Source: Altericroceibacterium endophyticum (lineage in GTDB: Bacteria > Pseudomonadota > Alphaproteobacteria > Sphingomonadales > Sphingomonadaceae). Taken from it: 64,000 bases of DNA. A model generated the notes under the pieces. That model was given only the letters and a program-made list of their open reading frames with translations, was not told the DNA's origin and ran no database searches. The position numbers and the translations under genes are program-made. Positions 26,264-36,229 of the stretch are shown here, piece by piece (positions within the stretch are counted from its first letter, which is position 1; the number at the start of each line of letters is the position of its first letter). The DNA lies in NCBI RefSeq assembly GCF_009827595.1, contig NZ_WTYT01000007.1, positions 62,001 through 126,000 of the forward strand, read 5' to 3'.

Positions 26264-29200
26264 ATGAAACAACGACAGAAATTCATCCGAAAATGCGGTT
26301 CTGGTACGGCTATGATCAGCGTTGCTGCGGCGCTGCTCTATACCGGGCTTTGTGCTGCGCCCGCCATGGCACAGGATGAGGACGGCGCTATGGCAGAGCA
26401 GCCGATTATCGTGACCGGCACCCGGATCAAGCAGAACGGTTTCAACGAACCGACGCCCGCAACGGTGTTCGATGGCGAGATGACCCGCGATCTCGGCATC
26501 GTGAATGCCGGTGACATCGTCGAACTGATCCCGCAGAACAGCGCGTTCCAGTCTGATGCCACGGCCGGCATTACCGCCGGCGCGGATGTTGGCGCATCCT
26601 TTGCCAATCTGCGCGGCCTCAACCCGAGCTCCGGGACGCGCACCCTGACACTGGTCAATTCCCGGCGCTTTGTGCCCACGTCCGATGGCGGTGCGGTCGA
26701 CCTCAATCTGGTCCCGACCGCGATGATCGCACGGGTCGAAACCGTGACCGGCGGTGCCTCTGCGGCCTATGGCTCGGATGCGATTGCCGGGGTCGTGAAC
26801 ATCATCCTCGATACCGATCTGGAAGGGCTGCGCCTGCAAGCCGATTATGGCCAGACCTTCCGCGGTGATGGCGAGGATTATCACGTCTCCGGTGTGTATG
26901 GCACCTCGCTTGGCGATCGCGGCCATATCGTATTCGGCGGCGAATATCAGAAGAAGAAGGGCATCGGCGATTGCTGGGATGTGCGCCAATGGTGCAAGGA
27001 AGGCTGGGACGTCTTCGACAATGATGGCGACATTCTGCCAGATGGCAGCACCACCGGTTACAACATCCCCGGCAGCCCGACCTATGGCCTGCCCAATTAC
27101 ATCATCGGCCGGGATTCCAAACAGGCCTTCAACGATGCCCATGGTGTGGTCCGCAATCGCAGCCCCGCCAATCCGGCGGCGCGCAATTACCGCTTCAATG
27201 ATGATGGAACCGGTATCATCCAGTTCGACCCGGGTGACTATGTCAACGCGAATACCTTTGGTTCACGCAGCGGCGGCGATGGGGTGTCAACCTATGCCGA
27301 TTCCGATCTGCAGACGCCGTCCCAGCGCTATGTCGGTTATTTTTATGGCGAATATGAGCTGGCCGATGCGATCAAGGCCTATTCGGAAGTGACCTATGCC
27401 CATACCGAAGCCTCCAACAGCGGCGTAACCGCTGGCCCGCGTTCGACCTTCTTCATTCAGCCTGACAATGCCTATTTGCCGCAGGAGCTGGTCGATCTGC
27501 TCGACGGAACAGCCTTCAGCCTCGGCAAGGATGTCGACAATCAGATCCCCGCCTATAACAGTGCGGAAGCCGATATCTGGCGGGCGATGATCGGTGTCGG
27601 GGGCGATCTGGGCGAGAATTGGAGCTGGGATGCCTATTACCAATATGGCAACGTCAACAAGCACCGCGATGGTCGCTATTCCCGGGTGAACACCGAATTC
27701 CAATATGCCCTGGACGCGGTGGATGAAGGGGAATTCTTGAACGGCACGGCCAATGGCAATATCGTCTGCCGCGAAACCCTCGCCGCCAATCCCGATCCCC
27801 GGTCGCAGGGATGTCAGCCACTCAATCTCTTCGGGCTCGACAATCTGACGGAGGGGGCGATCAATTACGCCTATCGTCCCGTGGTGCAGGATTTCAAATA
27901 TAGCCAGAACGTGCTGGCGGCATCGATCAGTGGGTCTTTGTTCGACGGTCTCGGGGCTGGCCCCGTGGGCGCGGCTCTGGGCGCGGAATATCGTTATGAA
28001 GATGGCGATGTGACCCATGGCGACACGCCCAATTACAACGATTACGCTTTCACCTTCGGCAGTGATTATGGCGGTTCGATCAAGGTGCTGGAAGCCTTTG
28101 GCGAAGTGAACGTGCCGCTTCTGGCCGACCGTCCCTTCTTCGATCTTCTTGAACTGAACGGCGCGGTGCGCTGGACCCAGAACACGGCCGACAATGCCAG
28201 CACCGGGGAAAGCAAGAAAACCGACGCGGTGAGCTACAAGCTGTCCGGGATCTGGGATATCGGCGGCGGTGTGCGTTTGCGCGGCTCACGCTCCCGCGAT
28301 ATTCGCGCCGCCGGTTTCCGCGAACTGTTCAATCAGCAGGTGCCGACCGAGGAAGGCTCGTCTCAGGGGATCGTCGATAATTTCAACATTCCCGGTTCTC
28401 CGGGGCTGGGCGATGATCCGACACCGATCCTGAATGGGGGCAGCTTCGCTCTCGAACCTGAAAGCGCAGATACCACGACTGCCGGGATAGTGCTGCGGCC
28501 CGATTTCATTCGGGGTCTGCGCCTGTCGGTCGACTGGTATCAGATCGAGGTCAGCGATACGGTGACAACATTGCCCGGTCAGCGGATCGTCGATTTCTGC
28601 GGCGAATTTGATCTCTTCTGCGACCGGATCACCTTTGCCTCACCCACTGACATAACTTTTGTCGATGCGCGCCAGGTCAATCTCGGCAGTCTTGAAGTGC
28701 GCGGGTTCGATATGGAGCTCGATTACAGACTGCCGCTGTCCGACATTGCGGAAGATTGGAGTGGTCAGGTCAATCTGCGGGTGCTTGCCAATCATCAATA
28801 TGATTTCAAGGTGCAGGCAGATCGTACCACGCCGGTGATCGATTATGCCGGGCAGACCGGGCCGGTCTTGCTGGGCGGCGATTTCAATCCTTCGCCGGAT
28901 TGGATCTGGACCGGATTTCTCAGCTATGACAACGGGCCGTTCAATACGACTGTCAGCGTCCGCCACATCCCCGAAGGCATTTATGATGTCGAAAAAACCG
29001 GGCCGGAAGACGAAGGCTATGATCCGACATTGCCGGATAGTATCAATACCAATCGCGTCGCCGGAGTGACCTATTTCGGGCTGGCGATGTCCTATCAGAT
29101 ACCTGTGGGCAGCGGTGGCGACCAGAATGTCGAAGTCTTCGGTGCGATCGAAAATCTGTTTGATCAAAAACCATCCGTAGCGCCGGGCGGCGGCGGATTG

Positions 29201-29284
29201 GGCGGTTCGAATTATCCGACCAACCCGGTCTATTTCGACACGTTCGGCTCGCGTTTCCGTGCCGGATTGCGCTTCCGCTATTGA
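26264..29284 (+). CDS. TonB-dependent outer-membrane receptor (second type)
   Basis: 1006 residues, with a Sec signal (to about 'APAMAQ', residue 36), a TonB-box-like 'PIIVTGTRI' near residue 47, plug features 'AYGSDAIAGVVN' and a long barrel ending 'FGSRFRAGLRFRY' with terminal Tyr. The plug lacks the 'GPQGTLFGRN' sequence of the two other island receptors and instead has the 'RTLTLVNSRRFVPTS' form typical of the large receptors for oligosaccharides or plant compounds. A GGGGGGAG ribosome site lies upstream. The gene stands alone between two terminators. Confidence 0.93.
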   Translation: MKQRQKFIRKCGSGTAMISVAAALLYTGLCAAPAMAQDEDGAMAEQPIIVTGTRIKQNGFNEPTPATVFDGEMTRDLGIVNAGDIVELIPQNSAFQSDATAGITAGADVGASFANLRGLNPSSGTRTLTLVNSRRFVPTSDGGAVDLNLVPTAMIARVETVTGGASAAYGSDAIAGVVNIILDTDLEGLRLQADYGQTFRGDGEDYHVSGVYGTSLGDRGHIVFGGEYQKKKGIGDCWDVRQWCKEGWDVFDNDGDILPDGSTTGYNIPGSPTYGLPNYIIGRDSKQAFNDAHGVVRNRSPANPAARNYRFNDDGTGIIQFDPGDYVNANTFGSRSGGDGVSTYADSDLQTPSQRYVGYFYGEYELADAIKAYSEVTYAHTEASNSGVTAGPRSTFFIQPDNAYLPQELVDLLDGTAFSLGKDVDNQIPAYNSAEADIWRAMIGVGGDLGENWSWDAYYQYGNVNKHRDGRYSRVNTEFQYALDAVDEGEFLNGTANGNIVCRETLAANPDPRSQGCQPLNLFGLDNLTEGAINYAYRPVVQDFKYSQNVLAASISGSLFDGLGAGPVGAALGAEYRYEDGDVTHGDTPNYNDYAFTFGSDYGGSIKVLEAFGEVNVPLLADRPFFDLLELNGAVRWTQNTADNASTGESKKTDAVSYKLSGIWDIGGGVRLRGSRSRDIRAAGFRELFNQQVPTEEGSSQGIVDNFNIPGSPGLGDDPTPILNGGSFALEPESADTTTAGIVLRPDFIRGLRLSVDWYQIEVSDTVTTLPGQRIVDFCGEFDLFCDRITFASPTDITFVDARQVNLGSLEVRGFDMELDYRLPLSDIAEDWSGQVNLRVLANHQYDFKVQADRTTPVIDYAGQTGPVLLGGDFNPSPDWIWTGFLSYDNGPFNTTVSVRHIPEGIYDVEKTGPEDEGYDPTLPDSINTNRVAGVTYFGLAMSYQIPVGSGGDQNVEVFGAIENLFDQKPSVAPGGGGLGGSNYPTNPVYFDTFGSRFRAGLRFRY

Positions 29285-29296
29285 CCATGCGCGCGG

Positions 29297-29335
29297 CAGG
29301 CGAGGCTGGACTTATGCATCCAGCCTCGCCTGTTT
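29297..29335 (+). terminator. Strong hairpin terminator after the 1006-residue receptor
   Basis: CAGGCGAGGCTGGA (29297-29310) pairs over 14 bases with TCCAGCCTCGCCTG (29319-29332) around an 8-base loop, followed by TTT. It starts 13 bp after the stop codon. Confidence 0.82.
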
Positions 29336-29494
29336 CGAACCGGCGTCAGATCAACAAGTTCAGGGGCTAATTCCGCATATGTTTGATCGCACATTCAGGG
29401 CAAAGATCGCCACCTTTCCAATCAAGTGACGGGCCAATAATGCGCTACATATCTCCCTGACAATCAAACATAATAGAATCCCGGGGGATGGAAA

Positions 29495-32041
29495 TTGATA
29501 GCGTTTCGTAGACTTCTAGCTCTGCAGGTTTCAGCCGTTGCTGTTGTGGCCGCGCAGCCCGCTCTCGCTCAGGACAGGGCAACATCTGACGAAGGTGCCC
29601 AGCGCAGCGAAGCGGGCGGCATTGCGGAAATCGTCGTAACGGCGACACGCAAGGCGACGAATCTTCAGGATACACCGATCGCGATCACTGCGGTCACGTC
29701 CGACACGCTTGAAACCCGGGCATTGCAGGATGTTTCAGGGCTGGGCTCGATCGTACCGAACGCCTCCTTCCGGCAGGCGCAGGGCGCATTCGGCAAGGCC
29801 GTGACAGCCTTCATTCGCGGTATTGGTCAGTATGACAGCAATCTGGCGGCGGAGCCGGGCGTCGCCTTCTATATCGACGATGTCTATTACCCGCTGCTCT
29901 ATGGTTCGCAATTCGACCTGCTCGATCTGGAACGGGTAGAGGTTCTGCGCGGCCCGCAAGGCACGCTATTTGGCCGCAACGCGCTGGCCGGGGCGGTCAA
30001 TATCATCAGCAAATCGCCCGATTTCGATGAAAGCAGCGGCTATACGACTGTCACGCTGGGACGGTATAATCGCACCGATCTCCGGGCCGGTTTCAATGTC
30101 CCTTTGACGGACAATCTTGCCTTCAGGGCAAACGGCCTCGTGAAGAAGCGTAACGGTTATCAGGACCGGCTTGATTTTCGCTGCGACATGATCCGTCAGG
30201 GGACGCCCGAACTGGCCGGCAATTTCCCCTTCTCCGATGGTGTCCTGATCCAGTCGGACAAGCTGAGCCGTGATGATTGCAAGGTCGGCACTCTTGGCGG
30301 GGAAGATGTCGTGGCCGTGCGCGGTGCGGCGCGGTGGGAGCCCGTTTCGGGCCTGAACCTGACCGTGTCGGCCGATTATACGCGCGATGAATCCGAAAAT
30401 GCGGCGGATACGCTCATCGATGTCAACGATGCGGTGGGGACAAGCCGGGCCAATATCAATGCGGTCGGGGATTACTTCTCGATCCCCGGCGAAATCCCCT
30501 TCCGTTATGACAGCCGCTTCGTGCCCGACGATCCCTATGTCAGCTATGCAACCAATGCCGATCCCATCGGTGCTGGCCTCAATCTGCCCGGATCTACTTT
30601 CTACAATGGCGATCCGTTACGCGGCGGATATAAATATCCGCTGGTCGGTCCGGTCACCAACTGGGGCGTGTCCGGCAAGCTGACCTATGATCTGGACAAT
30701 GCGACGCAGATCATGCTGGTCGGGGGATATCGTTCGGTCGATTCCATCTTCGGTTTCGATGTGGATGGATCGCCGATCCTGCTTGAACAGACGCGCAACA
30801 ATACGGGCTCGACCCATTGGACGGGTGAGCTGCGCTTCACCGGCAGCCGTGATCTCATCGATTGGACGATGGGCGCCTTTTACTACACCGGCGACGGCTA
30901 TGTCCGCACCACGCTTTCCTCGCCGTGGAATAATCTTCAGCGTTATCAGGATCATACCTATGATCCGGAAAGCAAGGCGGTCTATGCCAATTTCGTGGTG
31001 CGGCCGATTGACCGGCTCTCGGTCACGCTGGGCGGGCGATATTCCGACGACAAGAAGCGGGTGAATTACGAAAATCTGCAGGATGGCAATCCCGCCGGCG
31101 ATATTGTCTTCCAGATCACCCCGGGGGACAAGCGCTTCGACTGGAAACTGGGGCTGGATTATCAGCTGACCGACAATTTCATGGTCTATAGTTCCGCCGC
31201 GACGGGTTTCAGCCTGCCCTCGTTCAATTCGCGCCCCTTCCAGCCCAGCCAGGTTACGCAGATACCGGGCGACGAAACGCTCGCTTACGAGCTCGGCTTC
31301 AAGTCTGACCTCTTCGACCGGCGCCTGCGGCTGAACATCACGGGGTTCTATACCGATTATAAGACCAGGCCCGGTTCGGTCGGCGGGCAGGAATATCTGC
31401 TCGATGCAAGCGGCAATCCCATTCCCGTTTCAGGCGGCGGCAGTGTTACCGTCCCGCTTCCTGCGGGCGGTCCCGATGCGACGACATGCCGGGTGCTTAC
31501 ACCAGCGGAAATTTCTGCCGGGACCACCGGTTACGAGTGCGTTTCGCGAACGTATTACGTAAACTATCCCGGCAAGATCAAAGGGGTAGAGGGCGAATTG
31601 CAGGCCGAGCCCATTGATGGCCTGCTGATCGACGGATCGTTCGGTTATGCCAATTTCCGCTCGGATGACCTCGACAATACAACCAACAAGCGCCCCACAC
31701 GTGTTCCCGAATGGACGGCCAGCGGCGGCATTCAATATGAAATTGACGCGCCAGCGCTCGCGGGCACCATCACACCGCGGCTCGACTGGTTCTATCAGGG
31801 CAGCATCGTCTATGAAACGAATAACGATCGCTACAATCAGCCGGGCTATTCGGTCTTCAACGGCCGTCTGACCTATGACAATCCTGATCGCGGTCTGCAG
31901 GTCGCGCTCGGTGCGACCAACCTTTTCAACAAATTCTATTACCGCAATCTGTTCGTGCTGCAGGCCTTCGGCTTCCCGCAGGCCAATGGTCAGCCGGCGC
32001 CGCCACGCGAATGGTATCTGTCGGTCAGCAAGAAATTCTAA
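29495..32041 (+). CDS. TonB-dependent outer-membrane receptor (paralogue of 4901)
   Basis: 848 residues with signal peptide (ending 'QPALAQ' near residue 26), TonB-box-like 'AEIVVTATR' near 44, plug 'VEVLRGPQGTLFGRNALAGAVN', and a barrel ending 'YLSVSKKF'. It is a clear paralogue of the receptor at 4901-7492; the shared DNA-level layout includes 'TNLFNKFYYR' and 'GQPAPPREWYLS' at the end. TTG start at 29495, after GGGGGATGG; the ATG at 29489 is out of frame. A lipoprotein gene follows 9 bp downstream, so the two are probably co-transcribed. A 160-bp AT-richer leader precedes it. Confidence 0.92.
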   Translation: MIAFRRLLALQVSAVAVVAAQPALAQDRATSDEGAQRSEAGGIAEIVVTATRKATNLQDTPIAITAVTSDTLETRALQDVSGLGSIVPNASFRQAQGAFGKAVTAFIRGIGQYDSNLAAEPGVAFYIDDVYYPLLYGSQFDLLDLERVEVLRGPQGTLFGRNALAGAVNIISKSPDFDESSGYTTVTLGRYNRTDLRAGFNVPLTDNLAFRANGLVKKRNGYQDRLDFRCDMIRQGTPELAGNFPFSDGVLIQSDKLSRDDCKVGTLGGEDVVAVRGAARWEPVSGLNLTVSADYTRDESENAADTLIDVNDAVGTSRANINAVGDYFSIPGEIPFRYDSRFVPDDPYVSYATNADPIGAGLNLPGSTFYNGDPLRGGYKYPLVGPVTNWGVSGKLTYDLDNATQIMLVGGYRSVDSIFGFDVDGSPILLEQTRNNTGSTHWTGELRFTGSRDLIDWTMGAFYYTGDGYVRTTLSSPWNNLQRYQDHTYDPESKAVYANFVVRPIDRLSVTLGGRYSDDKKRVNYENLQDGNPAGDIVFQITPGDKRFDWKLGLDYQLTDNFMVYSSAATGFSLPSFNSRPFQPSQVTQIPGDETLAYELGFKSDLFDRRLRLNITGFYTDYKTRPGSVGGQEYLLDASGNPIPVSGGGSVTVPLPAGGPDATTCRVLTPAEISAGTTGYECVSRTYYVNYPGKIKGVEGELQAEPIDGLLIDGSFGYANFRSDDLDNTTNKRPTRVPEWTASGGIQYEIDAPALAGTITPRLDWFYQGSIVYETNNDRYNQPGYSVFNGRLTYDNPDRGLQVALGATNLFNKFYYRNLFVLQAFGFPQANGQPAPPREWYLSVSKKF

Positions 32042-32050
32042 AGGGGTAGC

Positions 32051-33127
32051 ATGATGGCACGATTCAGGATGGCGGGCGCGGCCCGCGTTTCCCTGGCACT
32101 GGCGGCGTTCGGCCTGAGCGCTTGCCAGACTGCCGGCGCGCGTGAAACGGCGGCGGCAGGATATGAGGATTTTGCGCCCTATGCGCAGAGCTCCGTCATG
32201 CAGCCGCCTGTCAATGAGGATGAGAACGGTTGGGCGGCCTATCGGAATATGACGACCCCGCCTTCACCGGATCGGAAGCTGCGCGACCCGATCCAGAATG
32301 GGGCGATCGATATCCATGCCCATTTCGGTCCCGACACATATAAACGGCAATGGGATGCGTTTGAGATTGCTCGCCGCGCGCAGGAATATGGCATGCGCGG
32401 GCTCGTCCTGAAGAGTCACTGGTCGGAGACCGCGACCCTTGCGGAACTTGCCCACCGGTATGCGGCACCGGAGGTGGAGGAATTTGGGGGCCTGGTGCTC
32501 AACACCACCATTGGCGGGATCAACCCGATGGCTGTGCGCGCCTTTGCCGAAATCGAGGGCAGACGGGCGAAGATCGTCTGGATGCCCACCCATGATGCGC
32601 AGCATGAAGTCACTGTGCTGAAACAGCAGCGCCCCTTTGTCCGCGTGTCGCGTGATGGTGAATTATTGCCGCAGGTGTTCGATGTGCTCGATCTGATCAA
32701 ACACTATGATCTGACGCTAGCGACTGGCCATGTCAGCCCTGCGGAAATGCTGATGATTGTGGCCGCCGCGCAGGAGCGGGGCATCGACAGGATTATCATC
32801 ACCCACCCCGGCCTTGGCCCGATGTTCACCGATCCGACTGCGCAGCAATTGCAGCAGGCCGTGGCAATGGGGGCCTATGCGGAAGTGGTCGCAAGCGAAT
32901 TGTTCTCTGCCGCGCATCGCAAGGCGACGGTGGCGATGATGCGGGAAATCGGGCCGGATCATCTGATCCTGTCCACCGATAGCGGGTTGACCGGGACGCC
33001 CAATCACACCGATGCGCTGGCCATGAGTGCCCAGATCCTGCGCGAAGAAGGCTTTACCGAAGCCGAGCTGGACCAGATGGCCAAGATCAATCCCGCGATT
33101 GTTCTGGGGCTTGGCCAAACGGAGTAA
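32051..33127 (+). CDS. DUF6282-like amidohydrolase-fold lipoprotein
   Basis: 358 residues with a lipoprotein signal ('FGLSAC', Cys near residue 25). The core begins with 'GAIDIHAHFGPD' (metal-type HxH motif) and continues with 'RAQEYGMRGLVLKSHW', 'LATGHVSPAEMLMI', 'IIITHPGLGPM' and 'LILSTDSGLTGTPNH', which match the DUF6282 metal-dependent hydrolase group as I recall it. Being lipid-anchored, it would work in the periplasm. It directly follows a TonB receptor gene and probably acts on what that receptor imports. No substrate is known for the family. Confidence 0.78.
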   Translation: MMARFRMAGAARVSLALAAFGLSACQTAGARETAAAGYEDFAPYAQSSVMQPPVNEDENGWAAYRNMTTPPSPDRKLRDPIQNGAIDIHAHFGPDTYKRQWDAFEIARRAQEYGMRGLVLKSHWSETATLAELAHRYAAPEVEEFGGLVLNTTIGGINPMAVRAFAEIEGRRAKIVWMPTHDAQHEVTVLKQQRPFVRVSRDGELLPQVFDVLDLIKHYDLTLATGHVSPAEMLMIVAAAQERGIDRIIITHPGLGPMFTDPTAQQLQQAVAMGAYAEVVASELFSAAHRKATVAMMREIGPDHLILSTDSGLTGTPNHTDALAMSAQILREEGFTEAELDQMAKINPAIVLGLGQTE

Positions 33128-33145
33128 ATCCGGCCAGCTCCAGCA

Positions 33146-34099
33146 TCACTCCCCCAGATGTTCGCGACGATATTCGCGCGGGGCGAATGTGAACTGGTCG
33201 CGGAAGGTACGGGTGAAATGCCCGGCGCTGTTGAAGCCCCAGGAGAAGGCAATTTCGGTCAGCGTGTGCCCGGCCCAGCGGGGATCACGCACCTGTTTGG
33301 CGCATTCTTCCAGTCGGCGGCGCAGGATATAGGCGGACACTTTCTCGCCCGTGCTGGCGAAAATCGTTCGCAGATAACGCGGTGAGATGCGCAGACCCTC
33401 CGCGATGGAGGACGGCGAGAGCCGCGGATCGCGCAGATTGTTTTCAATATAGCGGACAACTTCCGCATGGCGCCCGCGGAGAATGGCCGATACTTCGGAG
33501 CTTTCGCTAAAGCCAAGCGCATAGCTCATCGAGAGCATTTCCAGCACATGCCGGGCGAAGCGTTCATCATAGATCGACCGGAAACCGGCCTCTAGCTGAC
33601 TATCGAACTTTTCGACCATGGCCGACATCGTCCGGGTCAGCCCCACTTCATTTTTCAGCAATCGGCCGCAGAATTGCTCCGGCGTCGGCAGATAGGTTTT
33701 CAGCAAAGCGGCGTCGACCCGCATCATCACCACGATGCTGTCATCCTCCACCGTGAAACTGTGCGGGGCGGCACTGTCACACAGGACGAAATCGCCTTCG
33801 GTCATGACCGCTTCCTGCCCGCAATGCGACAGCAGGCCGCTCCCCTTGGTCTGGAGCAGGAAAGAATACAGGCGGGGGGCGCTGGGGGAAATATGCCGAC
33901 GTGTGCGCAGGATATTCGTCCGGTTGGAGCACATGCGCGCAAATTGGATCGGGCCCAATTTACCCAGAGTGAGCTGGGCGGCAAAATCCTGATTATTCGC
34001 GGGCGTGAAGTCCACCCGGTTCAATTGTTGTGAATAAAGAGCATTCCAGGCTGTTGCACGCGTTTTAGCCGGAAGCATATCCGAACTGAATGATTGCAT
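33146..34099 (-). CDS. AraC-family transcriptional regulator (paralogue of 3810)
   Basis: 317 residues with an N-terminal cupin-like sensing domain ('GDFVLCDSAAPHSF') and a C-terminal AraC helix-turn-helix region ('SIAEGLRISPRYLRTIF', 'LTEIAFSWGFNSAGHFTRTF', 'FAPREYRRE'). ATG at 34099 follows GGGGAGAG. It is the close paralogue of the regulator at 3810, and the two border the island at its left and right sides. It converges with the receptor/DUF6282 operon, ending 18 bp from it. Likely an inducer-responsive activator of the receptors. Confidence 0.9.
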   Translation of the reverse strand: MQSFSSDMLPAKTRATAWNALYSQQLNRVDFTPANNQDFAAQLTLGKLGPIQFARMCSNRTNILRTRRHISPSAPRLYSFLLQTKGSGLLSHCGQEAVMTEGDFVLCDSAAPHSFTVEDDSIVVMMRVDAALLKTYLPTPEQFCGRLLKNEVGLTRTMSAMVEKFDSQLEAGFRSIYDERFARHVLEMLSMSYALGFSESSEVSAILRGRHAEVVRYIENNLRDPRLSPSSIAEGLRISPRYLRTIFASTGEKVSAYILRRRLEECAKQVRDPRWAGHTLTEIAFSWGFNSAGHFTRTFRDQFTFAPREYRREHLGE

Positions 34100-34194
34100 A
34101 TTGTCTCTCCCCAGACCCGGATTCTTTTCTGAACCGTAATCTGTACCCTGCTACATTCCCTCATATGAAAAGGAATATCAACTGTTTCCTGACG

Positions 34195-34932
34195 TCATGC
34201 GCCCCCTGCCACGGCAAGATTGGCGCCGGTCACATAGGACGCCTTGTCTGACGTGAGATAGAGCACGGCCGAGGCGATTTCAGCGGGATCGGCAACGCGG
34301 CCCATGGCCACAGCCGCGGCCCCTTTCGCTTGCCGTTCGGGGCTCAGCATACCGGTATCGACCGGGCCGGGGGAAACGCAATTCACCCGGATGCCGTCCT
34401 GGGCAACTTCACGCGCCAGACCGGTGGAGAAACTGTTTACGCCGCCCTTGGAGGCTGCATACCAGATATATTCGCCCGCAGACCCCCGGTCCGACGCGCG
34501 GGATGAAATGAAGGTGATCGAGCCGCCCTGTCCTCCCAATGACCGGGACATCTTGCGCACGGCCTCGCGTGCGCACAGCATCGCCCCGGTCAGATTGACC
34601 GTCATAACCTGCTGCAATGTTGCGAGTTCGGCATCCTGCAGTTTTGAGGCGGAACCGGTAATCCCGCTGGAATAGACCATCGCTGTGATCGGCCCATATT
34701 CTGCGGCCTTGGCAAACAGGCTGACGATATCGCTTTCGCGTGCGACATCGGCACACAGGTAGTCGGCCCTTCCGCCCGCGGCATTGATCTCATCGGCGAC
34801 AGACTGCGCCATTTCCCGGCGGGAGCTATAGGTAAGAACGACGTGATAGCCACTGGCGGCGGCCTGTTTTGCCACCGCTGCCCCGATCCCCCGGCTGCCG
34901 CCAACCACGATCATTACGCCCGGCTTATCCAT
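34195..34932 (-). CDS. Short-chain dehydrogenase/reductase
   Basis: 245 residues from ATG 34932, which overlaps the upstream MFS gene's end by 8 bp; the frame is open further but a longer start would lie inside the MFS gene. Motifs: 'VGGSRGIGAAVA' (cofactor), 'DVARESDI', catalytic 'ISSRAS' and 'YAASKGG' (Tyr-Lys). The typical 'NNAG' is replaced by 'YSSGITG'. Likely an NAD(P)-dependent oxidoreductase for a hydroxyl group of the compound carried by the coupled transporter. Substrate unknown. Confidence 0.87.
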   Translation of the reverse strand: MDKPGVMIVVGGSRGIGAAVAKQAAASGYHVVLTYSSRREMAQSVADEINAAGGRADYLCADVARESDIVSLFAKAAEYGPITAMVYSSGITGSASKLQDAELATLQQVMTVNLTGAMLCAREAVRKMSRSLGGQGGSITFISSRASDRGSAGEYIWYAASKGGVNSFSTGLAREVAQDGIRVNCVSPGPVDTGMLSPERQAKGAAAVAMGRVADPAEIASAVLYLTSDKASYVTGANLAVAGGA

Positions 34933-36229
34933 GTGATTTGGCCTCATGTTCCAGATCTGCGAGAGAATGGAGCGCTCGTCCGGCGGTTTCAGGAAGAAAC
35001 AGCGTTGCCACCAGCGCGCAGCCAATCCCGCAAATGGCGACCATAGCCATGGACGCGCTGAGCGGGAAGGTCAGCGCCACGATCGGCACGACCATCACGA
35101 ATATGGCGCTGAAGGCCCGGCCGAAATTATAGGCGAAGGCCTGGCCCGTGCCGCGCAATTCGGTCGGAAAAAGCTCCGTAAAATAGGGGCCGAAGCTGGC
35201 GTAGATGCCGAATTGGTGGAAGCCGTAAATAAAGCCGAGCGGGATCAGTATGTATAGATTGCCGCCCCAGGGCCCGAACAGATAGAGGCTGGACGTTATG
35301 ACGAAACCGGCCCCGAAAACCCTGAAGACATTCCGGCGTCCGATCCTGTCACTGATATAGGCATTGACCAGAAAGCCGAAAAAGCCCCCCGCACTGTTGA
35401 TCAAAACACAGATCCCCGCGATCGATGTGCCCAGACCGCGCTCTTCCCCCAGAAAGGTCGTGAGATAGCTGGCCACGGCGTAGCCCGCCCCTTGCGCGCC
35501 GACTGCCAGGAGCGAGGCGAGCGCGGTTATGCGGATGATCCGGGGCTTGAAAATACTGGCGATGCTGATGGTCTGGCCGGTGTCTTTCGCCCGTTGCCGC
35601 GCCTGTTTGAAAATCTCGGAATCATCCGAACCGCGACGAATGAAGAAGATCAGGCCGGCGGGCAGAATGCCGAGCCAGAAGGCCACACGCCACCCGTATT
35701 CGGGGGGGAGGGCCGCAGCGAGTGGCCCGGCGATCAAGGCGGCGATGCCCGATCCGATCGCGGCCCCGCTATGCACTGTTCCAAGGGCTCTGCCGCGATG
35801 TTTGGGCTTGATGATTTCGCCCAGCAGCACGGCGCCCACGGCCCATTCCGCGCCGAAGCCAATCCCTTGCAGGATGCGCAAGGCCATCATCTGTTCGTAA
35901 TTCTGCGCGAAGCCCGAGGCGAAGGTAAATACGCTGAACCATAAAATAGTGAGCTGGAGTATCCGTGCGCGCCCGAAGCGATCGCACAGCCACCCGCCGA
36001 TCCAGCCCCCGATGGCGGCCGCGAAGAAATTGGCGCTGGCGATCTGGCCCGCTTCAACCAGGGTTATGCCCAGCCCGGTGATCAGCAGCGGGATGAGGTA
36101 CTGATACATGACCGCATCAGCGCTATCGAGCGCCCATCCTGCACTACAGGTCCAGAAAACGCGGCGGGTCTTGCGATCAGCTTCGTGATACCAGTTGAAC
36201 AGGCCGTTATTCTCGTTCTCTTCGATCAT
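34925..36229 (-). CDS. MFS transporter (sialate/metabolite:H+ symporter-like)
   Basis: 434 residues, about 12 membrane segments. Diagnostic MFS A-motif loop 'GGWLCDRFGRAR' between TM2 and TM3 and 'GIGFGAEWAVGAVLLGEIIKPKHRGRALG' in TM4-5, as in the SHS/MHS families that include the NanT sialic-acid carrier and aromatic-acid carriers. N-terminus 'MIEENENNGLFNWYHEADRKTRR' is cytoplasmic. It is cotranscribed with the SDR. The presence of sialidase-like genes in the island makes a sugar-acid substrate thinkable but not shown. Confidence 0.85.
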   Translation of the reverse strand: MIEENENNGLFNWYHEADRKTRRVFWTCSAGWALDSADAVMYQYLIPLLITGLGITLVEAGQIASANFFAAAIGGWIGGWLCDRFGRARILQLTILWFSVFTFASGFAQNYEQMMALRILQGIGFGAEWAVGAVLLGEIIKPKHRGRALGTVHSGAAIGSGIAALIAGPLAAALPPEYGWRVAFWLGILPAGLIFFIRRGSDDSEIFKQARQRAKDTGQTISIASIFKPRIIRITALASLLAVGAQGAGYAVASYLTTFLGEERGLGTSIAGICVLINSAGGFFGFLVNAYISDRIGRRNVFRVFGAGFVITSSLYLFGPWGGNLYILIPLGFIYGFHQFGIYASFGPYFTELFPTELRGTGQAFAYNFGRAFSAIFVMVVPIVALTFPLSASMAMVAICGIGCALVATLFLPETAGRALHSLADLEHEAKSHG

